43,918 nt of DNA from UBA6264 sp964531505 (GTDB lineage Bacteria > Patescibacteriota > Patescibacteriia > UBA2591 > UBA6264): NCBI GenBank assembly GCA_964531505.1, contig CAZHDT010000003.1, positions 1 through 43,918 of the forward strand. Reading direction: 5' to 3'. Positions 25,815-34,606 of this stretch are shown piece by piece; the first letter of the stretch is position 1, and every line of letters starts with the position of its first letter. A model generated the notes under the pieces. The model was not told the origin of the DNA, made no database searches, and saw only the letters and a program-made list of their open reading frames with translations. The translations under genes were made by a program, and so were the position numbers.

Positions 25815-27056
25815 TTATTCCAAATATTTTTTGTTTTTCAGTTTTTCCGGCAAATATTCCTGCTTCTCTTGATAATTATATTCCGGACTGTATTTATAAT
25901 CTTTGCCATAACCTAAATCTTTCATTAACTTAGTTGGCGCATTTCTAATATGCATCGGGACCGGCAAATTCCCGTATTTTTCAATATCCTCAACAACGCG
26001 ATTATAAGCCGAATATAATTCATTTGATTTTTTACCCTTGGCCATATAAACTACTACTTGAGCTAAAACCACATTGCATTCAGGCAAACCGATAAAATGA
26101 CAAGCCTGATAAGCGGCCACAGCTTGTTCTAATGCTTTAGAATTAGCTAATCCAACATCTTCAGAAGCAAAACGAATTAATCTTCGAGCAATGTATAATG
26201 GATCCTCTCCAGCTTCAATCATCCGCCCCAACCAATAAAGAGCAGCTTGGGGGTCTGAACCGCGCATTGACTTATGTAAAGCGGAAATAATATTATAATG
26301 TTCTTCCCCATCTTTATCATAGAAAAGATGCGATTTTTGAAAAGCTTGTTTTATTTGTTCTAAAGTAATGATAATTTCTTTATCTTTATCTTCTTTTATT
26401 ACCAAGAAAGAAGAAACCGCGTATTCTAAAGCATTTAAAGCAATTCGGGCGTCTCCATTGCTTAATTGAGCTAATCCTGTTAAAGCCTGTTGGTTGATAT
26501 TTATTTTAAATTTTCCCAACCCTTCTTTTTTATTTTTCAAAGCAGTTTTAATAATTTTTATAATTTGCTTTTCTTCTAATTTTTTTAAAACAAAAACCCG
26601 ACAACGGGATAAAAGCGCTCCTCGCACCTCAAAACTTGGATTTTCCGTAGTCGCTCCAATTAAAATAATTAATCCTTTTTCCACATATGGAAGTAATGCA
26701 TCCTGCTGGGTTTTATTCCATCGGTGGATTTCGTCAATAAAAAGAACTGTTTTTTTATTTTGTTTTTTGTTATTTTCTGCCTTTTCAATAATTTCTCGCA
26801 AATTTTTTAAACCGCTGGAAACAGCGCTAATTTTAATAAATTCTGATTTTGTTTTTTGAGCAATAATAAAAGCCAATGTTGTTTTTCCGCTTCCTGGCGG
26901 TCCCCATAAAATTAAAGACGGAATCTGATCAGATTCAATCGCCATTCTTAATAAGGTATGAGGGCCAATAATTTCTTCTTGACCCAAAAAATCAATCAAT
27001 GATTTTGGCCTAATTCTATCCGCTAATGGAATTTGATAAATTGAATTATTTTCCAT
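25815..27056 (-). CDS. rarA: Replication-associated recombination protein RarA (MgsA)
   Basis: 413 residues. AAA+ core with Walker A GPPGSGKTTLAF near 53-64, Walker B LFIDEIHRWNKTQQDALLP near 102-120, sensor-1 IGATTENPSFEVRGALLSRC near 132-151, and the RarA-specific C-terminal tetramerisation region (SMRGSDPQAALYWLGRMIEAGEDP, RRLIRFASEDVGLA, PVPMHIRNAPTKLMKDLGYG). RarA acts at stalled replication forks with SSB. It has its own promoter and terminator, so it is a single-gene unit. Confidence 0.97.
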   Translation of the reverse strand: MENNSIYQIPLADRIRPKSLIDFLGQEEIIGPHTLLRMAIESDQIPSLILWGPPGSGKTTLAFIIAQKTKSEFIKISAVSSGLKNLREIIEKAENNKKQNKKTVLFIDEIHRWNKTQQDALLPYVEKGLIILIGATTENPSFEVRGALLSRCRVFVLKKLEEKQIIKIIKTALKNKKEGLGKFKININQQALTGLAQLSNGDARIALNALEYAVSSFLVIKEDKDKEIIITLEQIKQAFQKSHLFYDKDGEEHYNIISALHKSMRGSDPQAALYWLGRMIEAGEDPLYIARRLIRFASEDVGLANSKALEQAVAAYQACHFIGLPECNVVLAQVVVYMAKGKKSNELYSAYNRVVEDIEKYGNLPVPMHIRNAPTKLMKDLGYGKDYKYSPEYNYQEKQEYLPEKLKNKKYLE

Positions 27057-27076
27057 ATTTTTTATCTTATTTATTC

Positions 27077-27105
27077 ATAATAACATATTCCTAATTAAAA
27101 TCCAA
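27077..27105 (-). promoter_or_regulatory. Promoter for rarA
   Basis: On the minus strand TTGGAT (27100-27105), 17 bases, TATTAT (27077-27082) with extended TG-T. It lies 20 bases before the start codon. Confidence 0.65.
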
Positions 27106-27112
27106 TAAAAAT

Positions 27113-27147
27113 AAAATCCTTGTCAATAAAAAATTAACAAGGATTTT
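27113..27147 (-). terminator. Terminator after the exported coiled-coil protein gene
   Basis: Arms 27113-27123 (AAAATCCTTGT) and 27137-27147 (ACAAGGATTTT) pair perfectly around a 13-base AT loop. It lies just downstream of the 27163 gene and just upstream of the rarA promoter. Confidence 0.75.
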
Positions 27148-27162
27148 AAATTAATTTTTTTG

Positions 27163-28353
27163 CTATTTTTTTTTGGAAAACGCCCGATTTAACCAACCAA
27201 AAAGGCTAAACGATTTGGCTTCTAATTTTACTTCTTCTTTCACCTGTTCTTTTACTTGTTCCATTTCTTTGATTTGCTCCTCTAAAATTATTTCATCTCC
27301 GCTATTTTCCAACTGATTTTTTAATTCTTTTAATTCTTCAATTTTTTCTTCGTGTTGCTCGATTTTTTCTTCAACTTGATCTATTTTCTTATAATCTGGT
27401 CCGATTAAAAATTTAACTAAATTAGACCTATTTTTTACATCTTTTAAAGAATTATCTGTTTCTTCCTGCATCTGATTTTGGGTTTGAGCAATATTCTTGA
27501 TTTGTTCTCCAATCCCTTGATTTCTCTCTGCTACATTCAACATCTCTTGGACTGTATTGGCTACTCGAGACCTCCTTTCCTCTATTTTTATATCGGGTTG
27601 GCTTATTTTCTCATTATTCTCTTCTTTTACTTCATTTTCCTGAATATCTTTGATTTCTATTTTAATCTCATTTTCCATCCTAAACGTTTCTCCGTTTTCC
27701 ATATCTTTTTCTGTAACTTTAATTAATTCATCTTTATTTTTTATTTTATCGTTACTATTTATTTCTTTTCCGCTTTCCATCGTTTCAACTTCTTGTAATT
27801 TTGTTGGAATTTGTTTTTCTTCTTTAAAATCCTCTTTTACTTCAACATCCTTAGAAACATCTTTTAATTGTGTTTTGTTTTCTATATTGAATTCAGCCCT
27901 TTCTTCTTCTTTGGTTGGCTGTTCATCCATATCCTTATCTTTTTTTTCTAATTTTAACATTTTTTGAATAACATTCATTATCTTATTTTTCTCTTCTTTT
28001 GGATTCTCATTAAATTCGTTTATTTCTTTTCCGCTTTCCATCGTTTCAACTTCTTGTAATTTTGTTGGAATTTGTTTTTCTTCTTTAAAATCCTCTTTTA
28101 CTTCAACATCCTTAGAAACATCTTTTAATTGAATTTGATTGTCATTGCTAACTTTAACCTCTTTTTGTTCCTTTATAATTGGTTGTTCGACTTCATTTTT
28201 AACTCCCTCAATGTTTTTCTCAAATTCTACCTTTTCTACAGGTTGAATTAGCTGTTTATTTTGTTTTGGTTCTTGAGCTTTACCAAAAGCTAAATTCGGT
28301 AAAAGGAATAAAACTAAAATTAATAAAATGCTAAACTTTTTCATAAATTTCAA
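27163..28353 (-). CDS. Exported Glu/Lys-rich coiled-coil protein with internal exact repeat
   Basis: 396 residues; a second ATG three codons in (MKKFS) is an equally good start. Signal peptide about 1-25 (LILVLFLLPNLAFG-K). The rest is highly charged and low-complexity, with two VxNxxQxMLxxxExxxGxxEQ-like blocks and a C-terminal coiled coil (about 310-385: KKIDQVEEKIEQHEEKIEEL). Two copies of a 37-residue segment (QLKDVSKDVEVKEDF onward) are identical at the DNA level over 113 bases, 87 codons apart. No family recognised. It resembles the DUF5667-type exported helical proteins of CPR only loosely. Monocistronic, with a strong promoter and terminator. Confidence 0.7.
   Translation of the reverse strand: MKFMKKFSILLILVLFLLPNLAFGKAQEPKQNKQLIQPVEKVEFEKNIEGVKNEVEQPIIKEQKEVKVSNDNQIQLKDVSKDVEVKEDFKEEKQIPTKLQEVETMESGKEINEFNENPKEEKNKIMNVIQKMLKLEKKDKDMDEQPTKEEERAEFNIENKTQLKDVSKDVEVKEDFKEEKQIPTKLQEVETMESGKEINSNDKIKNKDELIKVTEKDMENGETFRMENEIKIEIKDIQENEVKEENNEKISQPDIKIEERRSRVANTVQEMLNVAERNQGIGEQIKNIAQTQNQMQEETDNSLKDVKNRSNLVKFLIGPDYKKIDQVEEKIEQHEEKIEELKELKNQLENSGDEIILEEQIKEMEQVKEQVKEEVKLEAKSFSLFGWLNRAFSKKK
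27758..27870 (-). repeat. Exact 113-bp direct repeat, copy 1
   Basis: Identical to 28019-28131 at an offset of 261 bases (87 codons), so both copies are in the same reading frame of the exported coiled-coil gene. The sequences beyond both ends differ. Confidence 0.9.
28019..28131 (-). repeat. Exact 113-bp direct repeat, copy 2
   Basis: Second copy of the repeat at 27758-27870, with no mismatch found by eye. Codes for the same 37 residues. Confidence 0.9.
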
Positions 28354-28387
28354 AAATTAAACAATTAATATATCTACATCTATTTTT

Positions 28388-28416
28388 ATTATAACACAAA
28401 TAAAACATTTTGTTAA
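28388..28416 (-). promoter_or_regulatory. Extended -10 promoter for the exported coiled-coil protein gene
   Basis: On the minus strand TTAACA (28411-28416), 17 bases, TATAAT (28388-28393) preceded by TG-T. It lies 35 bases before the start codon. Confidence 0.75.
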
Positions 28417-28433
28417 TTTATATTCCCATATAA

Positions 28434-28470
28434 AAACTTCCTTGCGGGACAAGCCCGCAAGGAAGTTTTA
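28434..28470 (-). terminator. Strong terminator of the ECF-exporter operon
   Basis: Arms AAAACTTCCTTGCGGG and CCCGCAAGGAAGTTTT pair over 16 bases around ACAAG, with T- and A-tracts on either side. This is the most stable hairpin in the window and closes the unit that ends with the 28509 gene. Confidence 0.88.
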
Positions 28471-28508
28471 GTGAGGAAATTCTATTATTTAAATAATAAT
28501 AGATTATT

Positions 28509-28946
28509 TTACAAAGGGGCAAACCCCCTTTTTAAACCATTAATTTTAAAGCTTCTCATTCCAAAATCAAAACCCATTGTTGGGGTTGCCCCTAATTCAC
28601 TCCTTATTTCTTTTGCTTTTTCATATTCTCCATTTTGCATTAACTTGCGCATTTCAACCATTTTAGAAAAATTTTCTTGATTGATGTTGTTTTTTAATTC
28701 CTGAATTCTTTGTTCCATCGCTTTAACTTTTTCTTCCATTAAATTCTGCCAACCAATATAATCATTATTTTCAAAAATGGAATCCATTGCTACGCGACCC
28801 TCATTCCAGACCTGTCTCATTTCACTGTTATTTTTCTTACCATTTAAAACTTGAGCTGAAGCAGAACTAATTCCGATCGTCAAAACAAGAAATAAAGCTA
28901 AGGCTAGGAAAGATACTCCCAATATTTTTTTATTCTTTTGTTCCAT
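28509..28946 (-). CDS. Small exported helical protein, unknown
   Basis: 145 residues from the ATG at 28946 (MEQKNKKILGVS); an in-frame TTG ten codons upstream is less likely. Signal peptide about 1-31 (LALALFLVLTIGISSASA-Q). The mature part is two or three amphipathic helices: MRQVWNEGRVAMDSIFENNDYIGWQNLMEEKV and a KIMEMRKLMQNGEYEKAKEIRSELG-like stretch. It looks like the small CpxP-like or DUF-type exported helical proteins often found in CPR genomes, but no family is firm. It follows the MacB-like permease and precedes the operon terminator, so it may be an accessory or substrate of the exporter. Confidence 0.6.
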   Translation of the reverse strand: MEQKNKKILGVSFLALALFLVLTIGISSASAQVLNGKKNNSEMRQVWNEGRVAMDSIFENNDYIGWQNLMEEKVKAMEQRIQELKNNINQENFSKMVEMRKLMQNGEYEKAKEIRSELGATPTMGFDFGMRSFKINGLKRGFAPL

Positions 28947-29044
28947 ATTTTTAATATTTATTTTATTTGATACCAATTAAATTTTAAGGATATCCTTTTC
29001 ACTAATTAATACGAATGAAAAAGAAATTTATTTCACTTAAATAA

Positions 29045-30265
29045 TTATTCATATCGTAACGCATCAATCGGGTTAAGCTTGGCAGCTCGGCGAGCTGGAT
29101 AATAACCGAAAATAATGCCGATAATAGCGGAAACACTAAATGCTAGAATAATGGAAGAAAGAGTAATTACAGTAGCCGTTTGGCTAAATTTACCAATTAC
29201 AACTGCGACCAAATAGCCCAAAATAATGCCGATAATACCCCCGAAAAACGTTAAAGCGATTGACTCAGATAAAAATTGACTGTTAATTTCTTTGTTTCTT
29301 GCGCCTAATGATTTTCTTAAACCGATTTCCTTCGTTCTTTCCGCGACAATAGTAAGCATCATATTCATAATGCCAATCCCACCCACTAATAAAGATATCC
29401 CCGCAATTGAACCCAATAATAGGGTTAAAGTATCACTAATTGATGACATGGTATCCATGATATCCGCTTGATTAATAATACTGAAATCCGGTTGATTGTT
29501 TTTTATTTTATGGCGGACCAATAAAAGGCCGGTTACTTCATTTTGAACTTGTTCCATTAATTCTTCTTTGGAAACTTCAAGATTAATAGCGCTAATTGAA
29601 TCTCCGCCAGTCAAATAATGTTGAGCCGTGCTAATAGGAACATAAATGCGGTCGTCTAAACTCCCCATCCCTGTTCCTCCTTTGGTTTTAGTAACGCCAA
29701 TAATTGTAAATTCTTGTTTGTCAATTTTTATTTTTTGCCCTATTACTTGAATATTCTCCCCAAATAAATCATCGCGAATTTGCGACCCCAACACCGCTAC
29801 TTTGGAAAATTTTGTTATTTGCTCATTTTTTAAAAAGGTTCCTGATTCCATTTCAATTTTTTTAATCGCCTGATATTCGATATTTACTCCATAAACGCTG
29901 GTATTTGTGTTATTTTGTTTAAAAATTATTTGTTTTCTCGTGGAAACTTCAGGGGCTACATTATTGATATTTAAAATCTGCTCCTTAATATATTCCGCGT
30001 CTTGAATGGTTAGAGTGCTGGAAGACCCCATACCTCCCCGCACTATATTACCGGGACCTGATTGAGAACCCGGCATCACAACTAATAAATTCGTTCCTAA
30101 AGACTGAATATTTTCTTCTATATTTTTAGACGCGCCGTGACCAATAGAAATCATAACAATTACGGAAGCAATTCCAATAACAATCCCAAGAATGGTCAAA
30201 AAAGAACGAGATTTGTTTGACAAAAGTGATAAATATGTTTCTTTAATTAAATCCGAAAATATCAT
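29045..30265 (-). CDS. MacB-like ABC transporter permease
   Basis: 406 residues. The MacB/FtsX layout is clear: SLLSNKSRSFLTILGIVIGIASVIVMISIGHGA with the first membrane helix at about 22-42, a long periplasmic MacB-PCD domain (about 50-270; LLVVMPGSQ, VAPEVS, VAVLGSQIRDDLFG), and three C-terminal helices starting at SIAGISLLVGGIGIMNMMLTIVAERTKEIGLRKSLGA near 285-320 and ending in YYPARRAAKLNPIDALRYE. It works with the ATPase 16 bases upstream and the adaptor before it to move substrates by mechanotransmission. Substrate unknown; the family exports peptides, lipoproteins or macrolides. Confidence 0.93.
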   Translation of the reverse strand: MIFSDLIKETYLSLLSNKSRSFLTILGIVIGIASVIVMISIGHGASKNIEENIQSLGTNLLVVMPGSQSGPGNIVRGGMGSSSTLTIQDAEYIKEQILNINNVAPEVSTRKQIIFKQNNTNTSVYGVNIEYQAIKKIEMESGTFLKNEQITKFSKVAVLGSQIRDDLFGENIQVIGQKIKIDKQEFTIIGVTKTKGGTGMGSLDDRIYVPISTAQHYLTGGDSISAINLEVSKEELMEQVQNEVTGLLLVRHKIKNNQPDFSIINQADIMDTMSSISDTLTLLLGSIAGISLLVGGIGIMNMMLTIVAERTKEIGLRKSLGARNKEINSQFLSESIALTFFGGIIGIILGYLVAVVIGKFSQTATVITLSSIILAFSVSAIIGIIFGYYPARRAAKLNPIDALRYE

Positions 30266-30281
30266 AAAAAATTTTAAATTG

Positions 30282-30995
30282 TTATTTTAAAATAGAATCT
30301 TTGGAAAAAACTTTATTTTTAAAATCGGCGATAATTTTTCCGTCTTTTATTTCAATCACTCGGTCAGCGTGCTCCGCTACATATTTTTCATGAGTAATTA
30401 AAATAACTGTATGACCTGTTTCCCGATTCAATTTTTTAAATGTATTTAGAACAATTTCTCCAGTCTTGGAATCCAAATTACCCGTTGGCTCATCAGCTAA
30501 AATTATATCTGGATTATTAACTAAAGCTCTGGCAATCGCTACTCTTTGTTTTTGCCCGCCAGAAAGATTATTAGCTAAATAATTCCACCTTTCTTTTTCC
30601 AAACCCACTGCTATGAGAGATTTTTTAACTTTCTCAAAACGATCAATTTTGGCAGTATTCGGGTCATAAATTAAAGGCAAAAGAACATTTCTAAAAACAT
30701 CTGCTCGGGGCAATAAATTAAAAGATTGAAAAACAAATCCTATTTTTTGGGAACGAATTTTAGCCAATTGGTCGTCAGACATTCCAAAAATATTCTGGTT
30801 ATCTAAAAAATAATCTCCGGCGCTTGGTCTGTCTAAAGCTCCTAAAATATGCATTAGGGTTGACTTGCCGGAGCCAGAGTGACCAACAATCGCCACTAAT
30901 TCGCCATTTTCTATTTCAAAAGAAATGTTTTCCAAAGCGGCGAATTCGCTTTCTCCATTTTTATAAATTTTACTAATATTCTGGCACTTAATCAT
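30282..30995 (-). CDS. MacB/LolD-type ABC transporter ATPase
   Basis: 237 residues. Walker A GHSGSGKST near 38-46, Q loop FVFQSFNLLPRADVFRNV near 87-104, signature LSGGQKQRVAIARAL near 143-157, Walker B DIILADEPTGNLDSKTG near 161-177, and the switch His in ILITHEKYVAEHADR. These place it in the LolD/MacB/FtsE group. It lies 5 bases after the adaptor gene and 16 before the permease, so the three form one tripartite system without an outer-membrane part, as expected if the cell has a single membrane. Confidence 0.95.
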   Translation of the reverse strand: MIKCQNISKIYKNGESEFAALENISFEIENGELVAIVGHSGSGKSTLMHILGALDRPSAGDYFLDNQNIFGMSDDQLAKIRSQKIGFVFQSFNLLPRADVFRNVLLPLIYDPNTAKIDRFEKVKKSLIAVGLEKERWNYLANNLSGGQKQRVAIARALVNNPDIILADEPTGNLDSKTGEIVLNTFKKLNRETGHTVILITHEKYVAEHADRVIEIKDGKIIADFKNKVFSKDSILK

Positions 30996-31000
30996 ATAAA

Positions 31001-33024
31001 TTAATGCATTATTCTCATTACTCCCTGCATAGAACCGCTGGGATAATTTATTATATTTTGATTATTTAAATCGCCTAGATCATTTAATAAAGAAGATATT
31101 ACCAAATCATTTTCATTTAAACCCTCAATAATCTCCACCATTATATCATTATTTAATCCAACAACTACTTTTTTCCTTTGCGGCTTATTATCAACTAATA
31201 TTTCTATAAAATTAAAATCTCCTTGTGATTTTAAAACTGAAGCTGGTATCAATAAAACATTTTCTTTAGAATCAATAATAATTGACGCATTAATACTCAT
31301 CCCCGGTTTAATTCTTTCATCATCGCTCTTAAAAGAAATTCTAACATTATAACTAACAACACCCTGGGTCACTGTTCCTAAACTATCTACTTCCATCACT
31401 TCACCACGCACCAACAAGCCATCTAAAGCATCGAAATTTAAATCAACTTGCTGGCCGATTTTAATTTTAGCCGCTTCAATTTCATTAAGGGTTATTTCCG
31501 CGATTTGTTGTTTTGAAATTAAAGATGCCAAGACCGTACTAGAAGAAATATCATCTCCCTTTTTAGCATCTAAATTAGTAATTAACCCGTCAAAGGGGGC
31601 CTTGATAAAATGGTCGTTTAAATTCTGTTGCGCTTCTAATAATTTGTTTTCTTTCTGCTGAATCGATAATTTTTTATTCTTAGTTTCTATTTCCGTTGCG
31701 CCGGAAATTAAATCGTTTATTTTTTCTTCTTGTTCTTGGATTTTTCTTTTTGCCGCCGCTAAATCAAGCGGATGATTCTGTTCTATTTCTAAAATGTCTC
31801 TTTCCGTATTCAATTTATCTTCTTTTTTTGTTTTAATCGTGCTTCTTACTGATAATAAAGACGACAAATGACTATTAACTTTTGACATATAACTGTTTAA
31901 ATCGGATTGATATTGAATAATTTGGTCGTATATCTTCAGATTTTTATTAGAACGATAATCTACCCAATAATCAAGCATATTATTCTGGCTTTTTATTGTG
32001 TCGGAAATTCCTCGGCTAGTTTCTATGGTCTTTTCTAAAATGTTTTCAATTATCTCCTTTTCAACATAACGATCCATTTTTTGATAATCGTTAAAATTAT
32101 CATCATATTTTTTTCTAATAGTTTGATAATTTTCTTCCGCTTTATCAATTAAATTTATAAAATCATCCCTAGTTTTTGAATCGCTGGACAAAAAAGAATT
32201 TTTTAAAACCGTATCATTGGGATTTTGAGAAACGGTTATTTCACTTTCATATATTTCATAACCGTGGAGAATATTATCTAAAACAGTAATCGTGGTTGGC
32301 AAATCTAAAAAAGCGTTGGAAATATAAGTAAATGCGTCTTCATAAGCGGTGGTCAAACTTTCTTCAATATTTTCCTGTTCTTCTAAAACTCTTTTTTGCT
32401 CGAATTCNNNNNNNNNNNNNNNNNNNNNNNNNNNNNNNNNNNNNNNNNNNNNNNNNNNNNNNNNNNNNNNNNNNNNNNNNNNNNNNNNNNNNNNNNNNNN
32501 NNNNNNNTCAAACTTTCTTCAATATTTTCCTGTTCTTCTAAAACTCTTTTTTGCTCGAATTCTTGGCTTAATTTTAATTTAGTTAAATCATCTTCCATTC
32601 CGACTAAAGAATTTTTATACTGTAAAAGGGTATAATCATCCACCGGCGCTAATAGGTCGTCTAACTCCAATCTGCCGATTTCTAAATCGGTTTCCACCTC
32701 TCTTAAAGTCCTGAGAGCGTCCTGCGTGTCTAATTGAACAATTAAATCACCTGTTTTTACTATCTGCTCATTTTTTATATTGATTTTAGCAACTTCACCT
32801 GAAATTTTCGGTTTAATTTCCAAACTTTCCAAATTAATCACTTGGCCGGAACCAGAGACGATAACACTAATATTACCTCTTTTTACCGGAAGGGTAGAAT
32901 AGTTAAGATTTTTTTCTTTTTTTCTAAATATAAAAAAGAAAAAACATAACAAAATAATAACCACTAATAAAAAAATAACTGAAATTAGCTTTTTCCTTTT
33001 TAGAAAAATAAAAAATCTTGCCAT
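31001..33024 (-). CDS. MacA/HlyD-like membrane-fusion adaptor (split in the assembly by a false gap)
   Basis: Two reading frames, 33024 to 32508 and 32352 to 31001, belong to one protein. The N-terminal half ends in EFEQKRVLEEQENIEESL, and the same 55 bases occur on both sides of the 100 Ns. Removing the Ns and one copy gives 1869 bases, exactly 623 codons, with no stop. The protein then has a membrane anchor (about 12-34), a lipoyl-like barrel half (VKRGNISVIVSGSGQV, GEVAKINIKNEQIVKTGDLIVQLD), a long coiled-coil hairpin in the middle, the second half (FIKAPFDGLITNLDAKKGDDI), and a beta-barrel end (IKPGMSINASIIIDSKENVLLIPASVL). It links the MacB-like ABC pair to substrate capture. The coiled coil is unusually long. 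Confidence 0.88.
32353..32562. other. Assembly gap flanked by a 55-base duplicated contig end
   Basis: Bases 32353-32407 and 32508-32562 are identical, with exactly 100 N between. This is the mark of two contigs that share a k-mer overlap and were joined by a placeholder instead of merged. It is not biological repeat sequence. Confidence 0.92.
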
Positions 33025-33088
33025 TTGAATTTTAATTAAAAAAATAAGTTAAATTAATCTTTAAAATCTTTTAACAAATCTTGGCTTT

Positions 33089-33910
33089 TTATTTAGAAAT
33101 ATTTTCCAACGAATTTATAGGACAAGTATGGTTTATCTCACAAGGAAACTCTGGCGGCAAAGAAATTTTTTCTTTTTCAAATAAAAATCTTTGATGAATC
33201 CCCCGTTCAATCAATGGAATTTCTCTTTTATCAATTAATTTAATCCGATAAGCAAAAAAGTCGTTCCCTTTTTTTTCTCCAGTGGCAATAATAAAATTTC
33301 CTACTTCAATTTTTTCAAAACAGGGCATTTTTAATTTAAAAATAACTTTTTGCAAACCGCGAGGAGTCTTTATAATTAAATAATCTTGATAAACTTCGGA
33401 AACTAATCCGGCCATCCCCTTTTGACAATCGCCTAAACATCGGTTAAAAAATGGTTTAAGAACACGGCCAGTCGGTCGGGAGCTATAAAGTTCTCTCTCA
33501 ATTCTCTTATCTATGCCTAAATAAGTCAAAAAACTGCCCAAAAAAATCACTAAAATAATTAAGGCTAAAACTAAATGGCTAAAAGATTTTTTATAAAAAT
33601 TTTCATTTTTTCTGCTTAAATAGCTGGCCAAAAGCAAAAATAAAAGAAAAACAATTACTAAAAGATATGGGAATGTTTCTAAAAAGGCCAATATCCCGTC
33701 TTTGCCAAAACTTAAATAAACCAAATGGCCGGCTGTTTTAAAATAGAATAAAAATAGATTAAAAAATAAAATCGCTAAAATTATTGTTAAAGCTAAAGCG
33801 CCATTTAATCCTAATTTTTCTGCAAAAAAAACATACTTGGAGCGGAGCTTTATATGTCCGTTTTTAATTTTTTGCATAATTTTCTTTTCCAATTTTTTTT
33901 CTTCTGACAT
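33089..33910 (-). CDS. Multi-pass membrane protein next to the ECF sigma factor (candidate anti-sigma)
   Basis: 273 residues. A charged N-terminal segment (KKLEKKIMQKIKNGHIKLRSKYVF, about 4-28) is followed by three membrane helices (about 36-58, 75-97, 110-132) and a soluble C-terminal domain with a beta-rich part (GLVSEVYQDYLIIKTPRGLQKVIF) and a Cys pair (RCLGDC). No named family is certain. The EKKIMQKIKNGxIKxRSK start is seen in other CPR genes placed directly after sigma-70 family factors. The start codon is 4 bases after the sigma gene stop, so translation is coupled. Inference: it tethers or senses for the sigma factor. Confidence 0.7.
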   Translation of the reverse strand: MSEEKKLEKKIMQKIKNGHIKLRSKYVFFAEKLGLNGALALTIILAILFFNLFLFYFKTAGHLVYLSFGKDGILAFLETFPYLLVIVFLLFLLLASYLSRKNENFYKKSFSHLVLALIILVIFLGSFLTYLGIDKRIERELYSSRPTGRVLKPFFNRCLGDCQKGMAGLVSEVYQDYLIIKTPRGLQKVIFKLKMPCFEKIEVGNFIIATGEKKGNDFFAYRIKLIDKREIPLIERGIHQRFLFEKEKISLPPEFPCEINHTCPINSLENISK

Positions 33911-33914
33911 ATAA

Positions 33915-34472
33915 TTACCTTATTAGTTTTTGTTCTAAAATATTTTTAATTTCCTTTTTTCCACGGGAAATTAAAGTTCCAACCGTATTTTGAGGTATTC
34001 TCAAAATATCGCTGATTTCTTCATATGATTTTTCTTCAAAAAAGAATAAAACTAAGGGCTCTCTATATTTTAATTTTATTTCATTAAAAGCAGTTCGAAT
34101 TTTTTCTTCCAATATTGATTTATCAAAATCCCTGCTTAAATCAATGTTTTCATCTATTACCTTATATTCCACACTTTCTAATGATATTTCTTGGTGGGCG
34201 TGTTTTTTTAAAAAATCTATACCTTGATTGTGGGCCACGCGATAAATCCAAGAAGAAAACTTCTTTTTAATATTAAAACTGTGTAAATTGCGGTACACTT
34301 TAATAAAAACAATTTGAAGAATATCTTCCCGTTCATCCGGATCATTGGTAAATTTTCTAAGATAATGAGAAAGTTTTTGTTGATAACGCTCAATAATTAA
34401 ACCGTAAAAATCAATATTCTCTTCTCTTATTTTTTTTACTAACTTCTCGTCAGTTAATTCGTTTATTTGCAT
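33915..34472 (-). CDS. ECF-type RNA polymerase sigma factor
   Basis: 185 residues, usual ECF size. Region 2 is seen as YLRKFTNDPDEREDILQIVF followed by KVYRNLHSF and WIYRVAHNQGIDFLKK (about 36-90), and region 4 as EEKSYEEISDILRIPQNTVGTLISRGKKEIK (about 145-175). Regions 1.1 and 3 are missing. It should direct polymerase to a small regulon, probably including its own operon: sigma, membrane protein, adaptor, ATPase, permease and small exported protein. I see no clear ECF-type promoter motif upstream; TGGTACTATAT at about 34500 is a possible -10. Confidence 0.92.
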   Translation of the reverse strand: MQINELTDEKLVKKIREENIDFYGLIIERYQQKLSHYLRKFTNDPDEREDILQIVFIKVYRNLHSFNIKKKFSSWIYRVAHNQGIDFLKKHAHQEISLESVEYKVIDENIDLSRDFDKSILEEKIRTAFNEIKLKYREPLVLFFFEEKSYEEISDILRIPQNTVGTLISRGKKEIKNILEQKLIR

Positions 34473-34553
34473 AATAAAATAGATCTGCTCCCTATTTATA
34501 TAGTACCATTTAAACGCTCTATTTATTTCATTCTAACTCTTTTTTAAAAAATA

Positions 34554-34576
34554 AAAACTCCATAAATCAATGGAAT
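34554..34576 (-). terminator. Weak terminator after the Gmad2/GerMN gene
   Basis: Arms TCCAT (34559-34563) and ATGGA (34570-34574) with a T-rich tail on the minus strand. Only five pairs, so it is a modest call. Confidence 0.4.
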
Positions 34577-34606
34577 TAAAAACTATTTGCTTTCTGATTT
34601 TTTCAA

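Noticed and set aside
26494..26859. 121-codon plus-strand ORF
   Set aside because: Antisense shadow of rarA.
27478..27967. Plus-strand ORFs of 82 and 105 codons
   Set aside because: Antisense of the Glu/Lys-rich coiled-coil gene; their Phe/Ser/Leu-rich content is what reversed GAA/AAA codons give.
32332..32635. Plus-strand ORFs across the first N gap
   Set aside because: They consist of the Ns and the antisense of the adaptor gene; the flanking repeat is an assembly duplication.
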